This document shows positions 41,230 through 50,550 of a DNA stretch of 59,582 nt, piece after piece (the stretch's first letter is position 1; the number at the start of each line of letters is the position of its first letter). The stretch is from a virus. The DNA is taken from positions 1 to 59,582 of the IMG/VR virus record IMGVR_UViG_3300031722_000035. One strand, 5' to 3'. Below the pieces are notes generated by a model, which saw only the letters and a program-made list of their open reading frames with translations, did not search any database and was not told where the DNA came from. A program made the translations under genes and the position numbers.

Positions 41230-43867
41230 CACCGATACCTCTCCACATATTCGCCTCTGTTCCATCACCTTGTATCGGCGCGTTGTTCATCAAGTGAGCA
41301 TTTGCCCAGATTGGGCTGACTTGAGCTGCTGAGAGCACCGCACTCGCATTGCTGGTTGAGCTCGGAATGGCTGCCAACACCGTCGAGATGTCGCCCGTGA
41401 TCACGTTTACACCACCAACAGTGACAATGTTATTGACAACATGATTGACTACTGGAAAGATGGACCCTCCTGACGTGTCTAGTATGTCTGCAACTGACCC
41501 AGTAACAGAGTCAACACCCCATCCACCTGTTATCTGCAGCGGTGTTCCGCTTGTGTTCTTGATCTTAAATAACTGGACAATGTAGTTAGCTTGATCTTTT
41601 GCGGTAATGATCGACCCTACATCCTGCATACCTGTGAATGTAGTCAGCCAGTAAACGTTGTAAGCGTAAATCTGCGCCCAACTCACTGAGCCACCACCAA
41701 TATTGATCTGCATTCTAGTAACTGCGTCTACGATTGTGATACCTGTAACTGCGCCACCGTCTATCGCATTGGCGTTGTAGACGGTGTCAACTGCTTGACT
41801 TGCCAGGTAGCTGATAGACGCGTTGCCAGACAGTACCCCACACGTTCCGACATTGGCTTCAAGGAACTGGTAAGCAGAAGTTCCACTTGAGTAAGCCACC
41901 CTGACTCTGATGGCTCTTGAACTTGCAGCATAGACCGGGTCTGTCCAAGTATAGGTTGTTCCAGATGCTATGGCATTTGCCAATTCAGTACTGCTTGTGA
42001 CGTCGTAAATCTGGATCCGCGAGCCTGCCACAAGGCCAGACACGGTGACACTTTGGTAAACCAGAGCTGGTGGCAAATACGTGGTGCCGTCATCAGCGGT
42101 CATCGTAGCGAAGCCATTGAAGGCATTACCCACAGAGTTAATAACACGAACCCCTTTTACCGATGCACCAGCGCCACCGCTTGTGCCGCGCTGCGTGATG
42201 TACGAGCCTCCAGACTCTTCTACCAGCACGTGCCATAGAACACCAGTCTTCCCATTCCACGTGGACAGTTGGGCAATACCGGCCTTGACGTGCCTGAAGA
42301 CATCCTGTGCGGTAACACCCGGGTAGGTCGAGGTGTCAACTGTGATTGTGATTGACCACTGCTTTGACTGCCAGGTGACTGGACTTGCTCCGTGGTCAGT
42401 GACGGTGATGCCAGCGATGGCCAGTGCCGTGGCTTCGGAAACCCCGCCAAGCGAGGCGCGGGCAGTCTGCCTCGTGAACCCACCGAACGCCACATTGAAG
42501 GCCGTTCCTGCCGTGCCGAGCGGGTATGAGGCTTCGGCAATGGCACCTTCAATTTCATCGTAGCCAAATTTTCGGACACGGTAGGTCCATGGCCCGCGTC
42601 CTGTCATTGCACCAAAACCAGTATTTGTCGAATGAAATACCTGAACATCAGCTGACGTCGTACTCGTTACGCTGTTGTCAACCGTCCACGCACTGTTGCG
42701 AATGGTTGCTACTGAACTTGCGTTCTGCAGGCCGGTGAACGTGTCTTTGAAGTATAGGTTCTTCGTTGCATTTGGGTTGGGATTAACCTCTGGATTTAAG
42801 TCAACTCCTGCTCTATAGTCAGTTGATATCAAATTTGTGATATTGATCGTCTGCACTCTGGTATTTGAGTCTGAGCGCCAAAGGGTATTGTTAGTACCCA
42901 TGTCTAATACTACTGACCGAGAACCAGCAGGTGCGCCTAGTGTGTATGTTCCATTAGCATCTGCACCAAAGATGGATATGGGATTAGACGACCCATTAAG
43001 AATTTTGTACGAACCGCCTTGCACTAAACCATTGCCCCAGCGAACGAAAATCTGGTTAACACCAGCACCGACGTAGGTGCACGACTCTAGAACATGATTT
43101 GAACCTGTTGACCATGCCCCACCACTCCCAACAGAGACAATATCCGTCGCGTTAAACAGTACTCCTAACCCCCAGCAAAATCCCCAATCTGTTCCGTATG
43201 GAACATAAGATACTTGACCGCACCCAAAATAGCAACTATAAGCAGAAGAACCAATATGCTCACCGCCAAAAATGCATATACGAGCAGCAGTTGACAAAGA
43301 AGTAAAGGAGTTGGATCCAAAACTAGACGGCGGAGTAGTAAAGTAGAAAGACACAGAGCCGTAAATTTTACGGGACGCCCAATCCTGCAAATGACCAAAT
43401 GTCAAGAATCCACCAGCCGTGTCATAGAGTCTGGCACTGGCGGCGTACACTGTGTTGACAACGAACTTATCTTCATCGTGGAAAGCGCAGGAATTGACAG
43501 TGGACACCGTGCCCCAAGTGATGGTATCGCTCACCGTCACTGTGTTGTTTGAGATCGCAATACCTGCTTGTACAACATCAGCCCAATTCTTAGACACTAA
43601 AACTGTGTCTCCAACTACCTGTGTAGCAATTGCGCCAGTTTTCGGGTCGAAGAATTCGGATTCAAGCTGCAGCACGCTGGTGCTTGAGAAGGCCCGAACA
43701 AAGGCCATGCCCTTGAATGTGGTCCCGGCAGCGTTGTACAGATCAACCCGCCGTGCCACCGCGAAGTCGCCAGAAACAAATGGCGCTGAACTACAGGTAA
43801 CTGTTGTTGTACCGGCTGTTGTGATAGCTGCAACGGCGTACTTACCGCCTGTGATGGTTATTGCCAT
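41219..43867 (-). CDS. Tailspike/tail-fibre-like virion protein (882 aa)
   Basis: A beta-rich protein with almost no charged helices, starting MAITITGGKYAVAAITTAG. Its Gly/Ser/Thr/Val composition and repeated aromatic strands resemble beta-helix or fibre shafts. The last 90 residues (VVNHVVNNIVTVGGVNVITGD, then LSAAQVSPIWAN) match a stalk-like end used in phage appendage proteins. Its position directly after portal, far from the other fibre gene, is unusual. Confidence 0.7.
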   Translation of the reverse strand: MAITITGGKYAVAAITTAGTTTVTCSSAPFVSGDFAVARRVDLYNAAGTTFKGMAFVRAFSSTSVLQLESEFFDPKTGAIATQVVGDTVLVSKNWADVVQAGIAISNNTVTVSDTITWGTVSTVNSCAFHDEDKFVVNTVYAASARLYDTAGGFLTFGHLQDWASRKIYGSVSFYFTTPPSSFGSNSFTSLSTAARICIFGGEHIGSSAYSCYFGCGQVSYVPYGTDWGFCWGLGVLFNATDIVSVGSGGAWSTGSNHVLESCTYVGAGVNQIFVRWGNGLVQGGSYKILNGSSNPISIFGADANGTYTLGAPAGSRSVVLDMGTNNTLWRSDSNTRVQTINITNLISTDYRAGVDLNPEVNPNPNATKNLYFKDTFTGLQNASSVATIRNSAWTVDNSVTSTTSADVQVFHSTNTGFGAMTGRGPWTYRVRKFGYDEIEGAIAEASYPLGTAGTAFNVAFGGFTRQTARASLGGVSEATALAIAGITVTDHGASPVTWQSKQWSITITVDTSTYPGVTAQDVFRHVKAGIAQLSTWNGKTGVLWHVLVEESGGSYITQRGTSGGAGASVKGVRVINSVGNAFNGFATMTADDGTTYLPPALVYQSVTVSGLVAGSRIQIYDVTSSTELANAIASGTTYTWTDPVYAASSRAIRVRVAYSSGTSAYQFLEANVGTCGVLSGNASISYLASQAVDTVYNANAIDGGAVTGITIVDAVTRMQINIGGGSVSWAQIYAYNVYWLTTFTGMQDVGSIITAKDQANYIVQLFKIKNTSGTPLQITGGWGVDSVTGSVADILDTSGGSIFPVVNHVVNNIVTVGGVNVITGDISTVLAAIPSSTSNASAVLSAAQVSPIWANAHLMNNAPIQGDGTEANMWRGIGVPP

Positions 43868-43878
43868 GGTGTGGTAGT

Positions 43879-46848
43879 TTAAATACTGTCTTCGATCGTG
43901 GATTTAACACCGAGCACATTCCCAAGTGGGTCTCGAATATATTGAGCAACACGAGGAGCAGCGTGAGATTTGTGAAGTGCTGTCATCCCATCAGCCAGTT
44001 GACTGAGAGTTGCAGTTGTCATTTCATTACTTTGTGCCATATACTGGGCCAAGTCCTGGTTGTTCTGCTGCATCGATTGCAGAAGTTGTTGGATGACAGA
44101 TGAAAGGTCGGCACCTCCAGATGACTTATCAGATGGAGTCACTGTCTGCTGACTGAGCATCGACTTCAGGACTAACAGTGCCTGGTCACTTTCTTCCTTC
44201 ATCTTGGCAAGGACACGCTTGTTCTCTTCGCCTGACTCCATTTGCTGGTTCTGTGTCATGAGCGTGAGCTCGGCGATGCGGTTCTCATTTTCTGCTTGCA
44301 TCTTCTCGATGTTAGCGGCCAGCATAGCTGTTCCTTGCGTCATCTGACGGTTCAGTGCCTGGATGCGTTCTTCCGATGACAATTCCATCTGACGCTTTTG
44401 CAGTTGGAACGCCCTTTCCTTGTCAGCCTCTTGTGCTTTGTAGGCGAGTTCAGCCTGCAGTTTTTGCTGAGCTGCTTGTGTAGATGCTTGTAATTTCTTC
44501 TCTTCCAGCTGAAGTTTCTGAGTTTCAAGTTGGTTACCCATTTGAGCAATTTGTGTCTTAGTAGCAAGCGTAGCAGTTGTGTTCCCATCAGCTGGTAGCT
44601 TCGGTGCCATCTTCTGCATGGACTCCATAGCTGCTTGCAGACCTGGTGCCACCATAGTACTCAGTTGAGTGGCCATTGCCTTATCAGCGAATGCATGGCC
44701 TTTCGACTGGGCTTGCTCTGGAGTCAGATCAAATCCTTGCATCTTAGACACAACGTCGATGGCCTTGGCGGCTGCCTTGTGATGCTTGCGATAGTAGGCG
44801 ACCAAATGCTCTCTGCAGTGCGTAATAAGTTTCGGTAATGCTGTGGCACCAATGATCGGATTAGCCCCGAGAAGAGGACTTGTCATGAATGTCACATGAC
44901 TTTCCAAGTGGCTCAAGTCATCCTGTTCTTCATAAACCTTCAAAGGTGTTCCGTCGTCGAGAGCAGCAGCCGCGTTCTCGTCAACTGGATCCAAGCGCTT
45001 GGGGTCACGAGGAAGGTTTGCTATATCTTCAGCATATGGCACCTGGAGCAAACGAAGAGCTCTAATGAGTAGTTTCTCTGGTTTGAAGAATGGTTTGAAC
45101 TCAGGCATCGCTTCGAGCTGCATGACCGCCTGCAATTGCGCATAGCGCTGAGCTTCGCTAAAGATATTTGGGTCGCTGACTGGCAAGATGTCCATTGGAC
45201 CCTTGAAGTCATCGCGGTAGACAATAAGTTCACCGAGTTCTTCGACAGTTTCTTCATCTTGCAAATACGTGGCATTTAAGCGGTGGAGAATCTCCAACTC
45301 ACGGCGCGCAGAGTGGTGCAGACGCGCGTGAATAGCGCTGAAGTTCGTGCTACCACCTTCAATCAAAGCAAGAGCTGTGCCCATGGGCATGTTGGCTCCG
45401 GCATCTGCGATCTTCTCTGAAGCAGTAGAAACCACCATCTCAGCTTGTTGTGTCAACCATTCCATCAGTTGGTACAGGACATTGGACGGTCCGTTGAACG
45501 GGAATGCCATAACAAGTTTGCGGATGTCATCAACACCTGCTGGCGCATCTATCTCGCGCAACTCAGTGGCGTTCACCTGAATCGATTGTCCACTGCTACG
45601 AGTCCCTTTCAGTTTTAGGCCACCTGGGAAGTTGTTGATGTGTGCAGAATCGAGCAAAGCGTTGAGTGCTCCGGTCGACGCCGTGCTCATGGAACCAATC
45701 AGGTGAGCGAGACCGATGGCATAAGCTCCACGCCATGGGATGAAGTTGTATTCAACAATCCAGTGGAGTTTCAGTTGTTTCTCGTCTTTTTCTGCCCAGT
45801 TGCGATAAATGCCAAGCACCTTGCTGCCAAACTCTTCGACATGGACGATGTACGGGGCAGTTTCTCCTTTGGTCAGAGGATCGGACTCAAATGCAAGGTC
45901 AGCGTACACAGTGTAGACTTCACGCGTTCCACCAGTCTTGTCATAGGCAGCTGAATCATCTGTGACACCTTCGACGTCGCGAGCTGCCTTGGCTGACTCA
46001 GACCGTTCTGGTTGTTCACCAGATTGGGCGCCTTCAGGAGCAATGTACAGACCAGAATCAATGCGAGATTGGAACTCAGTCTTACCTACAAACTCACGGT
46101 GAGTCAATCTCGGTGTTGTGTAGAAGTCGTTCTGGTCAAACGGCAGGAAGATGTCATCGATGTAGACCGCCATGGTCCTGGCGCGCCCAAGTTTCTCATC
46201 ACGCCACCAGCGTTTATACTGGCTACCACCAAGCGGCAGTTGGCTGAGCATCTTCTCAAACTCAGGACGGTGCTCTGGGATCTGGCTGGTTAGTTGCCAG
46301 TTCATGTAGGTCTTCTTGCGTTCAGCCCTGTCGATCTTTGCGTCAGTTTGATCACCCATGATCTGAGTGCGCACAGGGCCGGCAGATGGGAAGAGCTCTT
46401 TGACCGCCTTCGACGCGAAGTCAACACAGCCCTTTGCTAGCATCGGGTGAACAACAGAGCTTGCCCCATCGAAGTTAGCACCGGCATTCTTGCCACCAGC
46501 CAAGCCGGTCTTTTTGATGCCCTCTGCATACTGTTTGTCACGCTCAGTTCTAGCTTCTTTGTCAGCTTCGATCAATTCGCAGAGCTCACGACCTAGTCCT
46601 GAGATCTCAAAGTCATCGAAGTATTCCACAAGATTCTCATCGAACTCCGACTCTTCACGGTCCTCCTTAGCTTTTTTGTCATGGACAATGACCGAGCCGT
46701 CTGGAAGTTCTTCAAGGCTGTCATTATCAATCGGCTCTTCCCCCTCTGTCGAACCAAAAATCTCGAGGTCGGAGTTTGGAACTTCATCTTCAGCCAGAGA
46801 GGCATTAGGAGGAAGGTCTGCCATTGGATAACTAGTATTTGGTGTCAT
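43879..46848 (-). CDS. Portal protein
   Basis: At 989 aa it is among the larger podovirus portals, with a long C-terminal coiled coil (about 740-940, Gln/Lys/Met-rich) that could form an internal barrel. The portal core spans about 85-640, with VEYNFIPWRGAYAIGLAHLIGSM, PGGLKLKGTRSSGQSI and GTALALIEGGS. The N-terminal 80 residues are acidic. ATG 46848 overlaps the upstream TGA. It is located after terminase and the polyvalent gene, the usual portal position. Confidence 0.88.
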   Translation of the reverse strand: MTPNTSYPMADLPPNASLAEDEVPNSDLEIFGSTEGEEPIDNDSLEELPDGSVIVHDKKAKEDREESEFDENLVEYFDDFEISGLGRELCELIEADKEARTERDKQYAEGIKKTGLAGGKNAGANFDGASSVVHPMLAKGCVDFASKAVKELFPSAGPVRTQIMGDQTDAKIDRAERKKTYMNWQLTSQIPEHRPEFEKMLSQLPLGGSQYKRWWRDEKLGRARTMAVYIDDIFLPFDQNDFYTTPRLTHREFVGKTEFQSRIDSGLYIAPEGAQSGEQPERSESAKAARDVEGVTDDSAAYDKTGGTREVYTVYADLAFESDPLTKGETAPYIVHVEEFGSKVLGIYRNWAEKDEKQLKLHWIVEYNFIPWRGAYAIGLAHLIGSMSTASTGALNALLDSAHINNFPGGLKLKGTRSSGQSIQVNATELREIDAPAGVDDIRKLVMAFPFNGPSNVLYQLMEWLTQQAEMVVSTASEKIADAGANMPMGTALALIEGGSTNFSAIHARLHHSARRELEILHRLNATYLQDEETVEELGELIVYRDDFKGPMDILPVSDPNIFSEAQRYAQLQAVMQLEAMPEFKPFFKPEKLLIRALRLLQVPYAEDIANLPRDPKRLDPVDENAAAALDDGTPLKVYEEQDDLSHLESHVTFMTSPLLGANPIIGATALPKLITHCREHLVAYYRKHHKAAAKAIDVVSKMQGFDLTPEQAQSKGHAFADKAMATQLSTMVAPGLQAAMESMQKMAPKLPADGNTTATLATKTQIAQMGNQLETQKLQLEEKKLQASTQAAQQKLQAELAYKAQEADKERAFQLQKRQMELSSEERIQALNRQMTQGTAMLAANIEKMQAENENRIAELTLMTQNQQMESGEENKRVLAKMKEESDQALLVLKSMLSQQTVTPSDKSSGGADLSSVIQQLLQSMQQNNQDLAQYMAQSNEMTTATLSQLADGMTALHKSHAAPRVAQYIRDPLGNVLGVKSTIEDSI

Positions 46849-49800
46849 GCTGTGGTGCCTTGCCTGAAGACTGATGATGATGGCGACACACTAAGAGTGT
46901 GTGCTCCAAGTGCTGATGGTTCGTACGCGCCGTAAATGGCAGTATTATTACTTGCTGTTGGATATGCTTGACCGAGGTCTGTGGCGAGAGTGACGTTGCC
47001 ACCATGCCACGGCTGACTATTTGTAGTTGACCCAGCTACAGTGTTTTGCGCTTGTTCTGTCTGACCTATTGACCCATTCTTTGCATAGTTTTCACCTGCT
47101 CTACGAGCATCTGAGGCTAGACTACTTAATGCCCCAGCTACATAATTACCTGGACTTGTTGGAATATTTGTTCCGTTAAACAAGTTGTTGACCGCCGCAC
47201 CTTGGCCAAATAGAGACAGACCGGCTGAAACCTCAGGACCAACTGCACTGCCCACTACACCGTTGACTGCACTACCTACTTGGCCTAGAGCATAGTTTCC
47301 AAGAACGTGGCCGATGGTCCCCATGATAGTCGAGTCTGGTTTGCTCATATCATTGGCAACAGTCTTTGCAGCGCCAAAAGCGGTTCCAAGTACTGGGTTT
47401 GCAAGTGTCAAAGCAAATTGAGCGATGTTTGGCCAGTTCCTAGCGAGCCAGCCTGGCGCATAGGTGGAGTCGTATGATGCGGATTCTGGATCTGACTCTT
47501 GACCAGTCTGATATCCTCCATAGTTGTTAGAGTAGTTGGAGTCGAACGCAGGTGATGAAGGATCTGATGCCTGACCAGGTGTATAGCCACCATAAGACCC
47601 AGAAGGACTTGAAGGACCACTAGGAGCACCCGCATCTCCATGACTGGAATCGCCTTCGTGTCTTCCACCTGATGGGCCATCTCCACCTGTAGAACCACCT
47701 TCCCCAAAGTTCACACACCCACCATCAGCGTAGTCATATCCTTGGATCTTGGACAACGCACCTTCTCCAAGAATCTTTCCTGACCGTTCAATGAGTGGTG
47801 TAACTAGTCTTGCAGTACCTTTAATCAAAGGACCTGAACCGAGGCCACCAGTATAAGAAGCAAGGTCAGCCGCCGTCCGTAATCTGGGGTCCTCAGACGC
47901 CCCTGGCAACCACTCCTTATAGAATCCACTCGTAGGGAGAATGGAGTTGTTGCTGACACCAGGAATTAAGTGCCTGGTCAGTCCCTCAAGGTCTCCTGGG
48001 ATGCCAACCGTGCCTGCGAGCCAACCACGAGCCATTTGTTTGATGACTTGGTTGGTATGCTCACTTTGAAGTCGCGCCTCGCGGTCACGGTCGACCTGAC
48101 TTGTGGAGACGCTTCCGCCTTGTGCAAAGTTCTGGGCAGCGGGCTTCTTTGTGGCAGACGAATCCATCACCCACTTCTTGAAGTCGTCCACATGCATTGG
48201 TGTAACGCTCTTTGCACCTTTCCAACCATGCGGATAGTTTCCTAGGTATGCTTCTTTGGCTTCTTCAGGCGTTTTGAAGCCCATCATGACCTTATGTTCA
48301 TCAAAATCGCCGTTTTCTTTGTGCTGGTCAATGACGTGGACAGGAATTTGGCGATCCTTGAAGTCAGGACCAAGGAACACGTCAACATGATCTTTGTCTG
48401 CGCCCTTTGTGCCTCGAATGTAGCCATAATCGTGCTGCATGCGCGAATCCCACTCTTCTCCATCAGCGTTCTTGCCACTACGGATAGAATCAGCTGGGTT
48501 TTCAATGGAAATGTTGAGTCCATGGGCCCAGACGTGGTCCTTCTTGTAATTGCCAGCTTCTGCTTGGGCCTCAGATGGTTGCACGTGGCCTCCTTGTGCG
48601 AAGTTCTGTTCACTTTGTGTTGGTGCGTCTGGGTTCCACCTGGCTGGATCTCGCTCAGAGACGTCGCGTCCAGTGTCAAGTTTGTACCACTGATCCTGGA
48701 ATGCTTTGCGCTCAGTGTCGTTCAAGTGAGTCGGCAGCTCAACACCGTTTTCTCTGAACTTGCTCATCTCAGTTGGACCGAAGACGTCAGAGGTCTTACG
48801 CAGACCTGTGTTCTGCAAATCTCCGACGTCAGACCATTGCCCAGACTTGACAAAGTCCTGAGCGAATGGCTTGTATTGGTCAGCAGGTGCAGCATTGCCC
48901 TTGCCTTTGATCTGGACGATGTAATCTGGCTGCCCAGTTTTCTGTTTTGCGTTCCACGCATCAGCAAGTTCCTGCGACCTTTCTTGAACTGCATACATGT
49001 AATCTTCAGATTCGTCGTCCATTCCAGGGTGCGCTCTCATAACATCATTATGGGCTTGCTCGTCAAAGTTAACTCCGGCACCAAAACGAGGGTCTTCTTT
49101 TGGCCCACTAGGTCTCGTCTCAATCGTCACATGAGGTTGGCCCTTGGCATCACGCAGACTGAAGATACGAGATTTGCCAGATGCCACGTCATCGCAGTAA
49201 CCACCAACACAGTGTCCCATGGTGTCGCCTTCGTACTTGAGGGCCGTCTCAAGTGCTTTGTCGGGGCTGTTTCCATTCCACGCGTCTTCTGGGTTTCCTG
49301 TAGCCGTTGGTTTCTTTAGCTCCACCCACTTCATTCCGTGCTCTGGGTAGTCCTTGTGAAGAACTGTGGCCGCGTTGTTGGCCTTGGCAGCGTCCGCTTC
49401 GGCTTTCTGCGCAGTTCTCCATTCGTTGATCTTTGCCACGTGCTCAACGGCCTGGGGCACGGAGACGCGAGGCAAGCTCTCAGGTTTCAGTTGCAGGTGC
49501 TCTGGAAGATCCACTGGGAACGCCTGCCTAGCGGTCTGCTCCTCAGCAGGTGTCTTCGCCTTTGACAACCACGATTGCAGCTCTTGCTGTTGTGAATGGG
49601 CATTCATAGCATTACGGAGTTCGTCGATGAGGTGGTCGAAGCCGAGGTCTGGGGCTAAGGTGAGAGGCTCTCCAACAAGGTGGACCGGAGTTTCAGGTGC
49701 GACCTTTTGCAACCAAGGGTTTTCACCCAGCGCATTGGACGTTGCACGAGTGTCTGGAACCCACGTATCGCCATTTGGCAGAAAATCTGACGCTTTAGAG

Positions 49801-50444
49801 TTGAACACTTTCAAGTCACTAGCACCTTCCCAGCTCTTAGCTGCTGGAGACTGCGCCACAGCGGTTTGACCAGGCTCAAGGTACTTGCCGTGGGTCTCAG
49901 GTCTGAAGTTCAGCTGATCAGGGTTGACGTGAAGAACACCACGCTCAGCCAAGGCTCTCACAGGGTCGCGCTCTGTGGCCATGTCGTTCTTGACGTAGCG
50001 AGTCAGTTGCTTGTCGACGAAGTTATTGATGGCTTCAGTTTGAGATCCTGGAAGTATTTCCGCTGGGCCTGGGCCATAATGTGCGCCGCGCTTTAATCTT
50101 TGGAGACTATCTTCCACACTACCGTTCAACCAGTTGCCTCCAGGCGCTTTGATCACACCACGTTGTGCAAGGCGCCCACCTGACACAGGGCCAGTTGCTT
50201 CGGCTATGCGACTAAGAGGTCCTAGCATTGGCGCCACTTGTGCAGCAGTGCCCAATGGGTAACCTGCTCTGGCTCCCGCCTGGCGGGCTTCGTGCAAAGG
50301 GTCTAAGACTGAGTCGTTGGACAGCTGATCAGGTGCCACACCTGTCAGGAGGGCTTCAAGGAACCCAGAAACTTTGGGGAACTGCTTAGTGAGTTCGTTG
50401 TGGCCGCCACGTTGCTTGGCGTAAGGATCTTTGAAGTCAGGCAT
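46845..50444 (-). CDS. Polyvalent protein with PcfJ-like and inorganic-pyrophosphatase-like domains (1199 aa)
   Basis: Several domains are visible. A PcfJ-like segment GHCVGGYCDDVASGKSRIFS lies at about 410-430. The region GNYKKDHVWAHGLNISIENP and DYGYIRGTKGADKDHVDVF (about 630-690) matches the phage InPase-like domain. The motifs NFAQGGHV and NFAQGGSV separate modules, and a Gly/Ser-rich tail follows, with hydrophobic segments near residues 1010-1070. Polyvalent proteins are thought to be packaged and injected to counter host defence. It lies between terminase and portal. Confidence 0.8.
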   Translation of the reverse strand: MPDFKDPYAKQRGGHNELTKQFPKVSGFLEALLTGVAPDQLSNDSVLDPLHEARQAGARAGYPLGTAAQVAPMLGPLSRIAEATGPVSGGRLAQRGVIKAPGGNWLNGSVEDSLQRLKRGAHYGPGPAEILPGSQTEAINNFVDKQLTRYVKNDMATERDPVRALAERGVLHVNPDQLNFRPETHGKYLEPGQTAVAQSPAAKSWEGASDLKVFNSKASDFLPNGDTWVPDTRATSNALGENPWLQKVAPETPVHLVGEPLTLAPDLGFDHLIDELRNAMNAHSQQQELQSWLSKAKTPAEEQTARQAFPVDLPEHLQLKPESLPRVSVPQAVEHVAKINEWRTAQKAEADAAKANNAATVLHKDYPEHGMKWVELKKPTATGNPEDAWNGNSPDKALETALKYEGDTMGHCVGGYCDDVASGKSRIFSLRDAKGQPHVTIETRPSGPKEDPRFGAGVNFDEQAHNDVMRAHPGMDDESEDYMYAVQERSQELADAWNAKQKTGQPDYIVQIKGKGNAAPADQYKPFAQDFVKSGQWSDVGDLQNTGLRKTSDVFGPTEMSKFRENGVELPTHLNDTERKAFQDQWYKLDTGRDVSERDPARWNPDAPTQSEQNFAQGGHVQPSEAQAEAGNYKKDHVWAHGLNISIENPADSIRSGKNADGEEWDSRMQHDYGYIRGTKGADKDHVDVFLGPDFKDRQIPVHVIDQHKENGDFDEHKVMMGFKTPEEAKEAYLGNYPHGWKGAKSVTPMHVDDFKKWVMDSSATKKPAAQNFAQGGSVSTSQVDRDREARLQSEHTNQVIKQMARGWLAGTVGIPGDLEGLTRHLIPGVSNNSILPTSGFYKEWLPGASEDPRLRTAADLASYTGGLGSGPLIKGTARLVTPLIERSGKILGEGALSKIQGYDYADGGCVNFGEGGSTGGDGPSGGRHEGDSSHGDAGAPSGPSSPSGSYGGYTPGQASDPSSPAFDSNYSNNYGGYQTGQESDPESASYDSTYAPGWLARNWPNIAQFALTLANPVLGTAFGAAKTVANDMSKPDSTIMGTIGHVLGNYALGQVGSAVNGVVGSAVGPEVSAGLSLFGQGAAVNNLFNGTNIPTSPGNYVAGALSSLASDARRAGENYAKNGSIGQTEQAQNTVAGSTTNSQPWHGGNVTLATDLGQAYPTASNNTAIYGAYEPSALGAHTLSVSPSSSVFRQGTTA

Positions 50445-50479
50445 CGGACTGTGCCTCCATGTTGAAGGGTTAGTCGAAC

Positions 50480-50514
50480 AAAGAGAAAAGCACTAAGCTT
50501 GTGGGCTCAGTGCT
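50480..50514 (-). terminator. Rho-independent terminator after terminase
   Basis: On the minus strand AGCACT-G-AGC pairs with GCT-T-AGTGCT (one mismatch), followed by TTTTCTCTTT. It could limit read-through into the polyvalent gene. Confidence 0.6.
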
Positions 50515-50550
50515 GAAGGCCGTGGACTGCGATGTTTCGGCTCTCATAAA

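Noticed and set aside
48294-49319. Long plus-strand frame of 341 codons
   Set aside because: Antisense to the polyvalent gene, Cys/Val/Leu-rich nonsense composition, no ribosome site.
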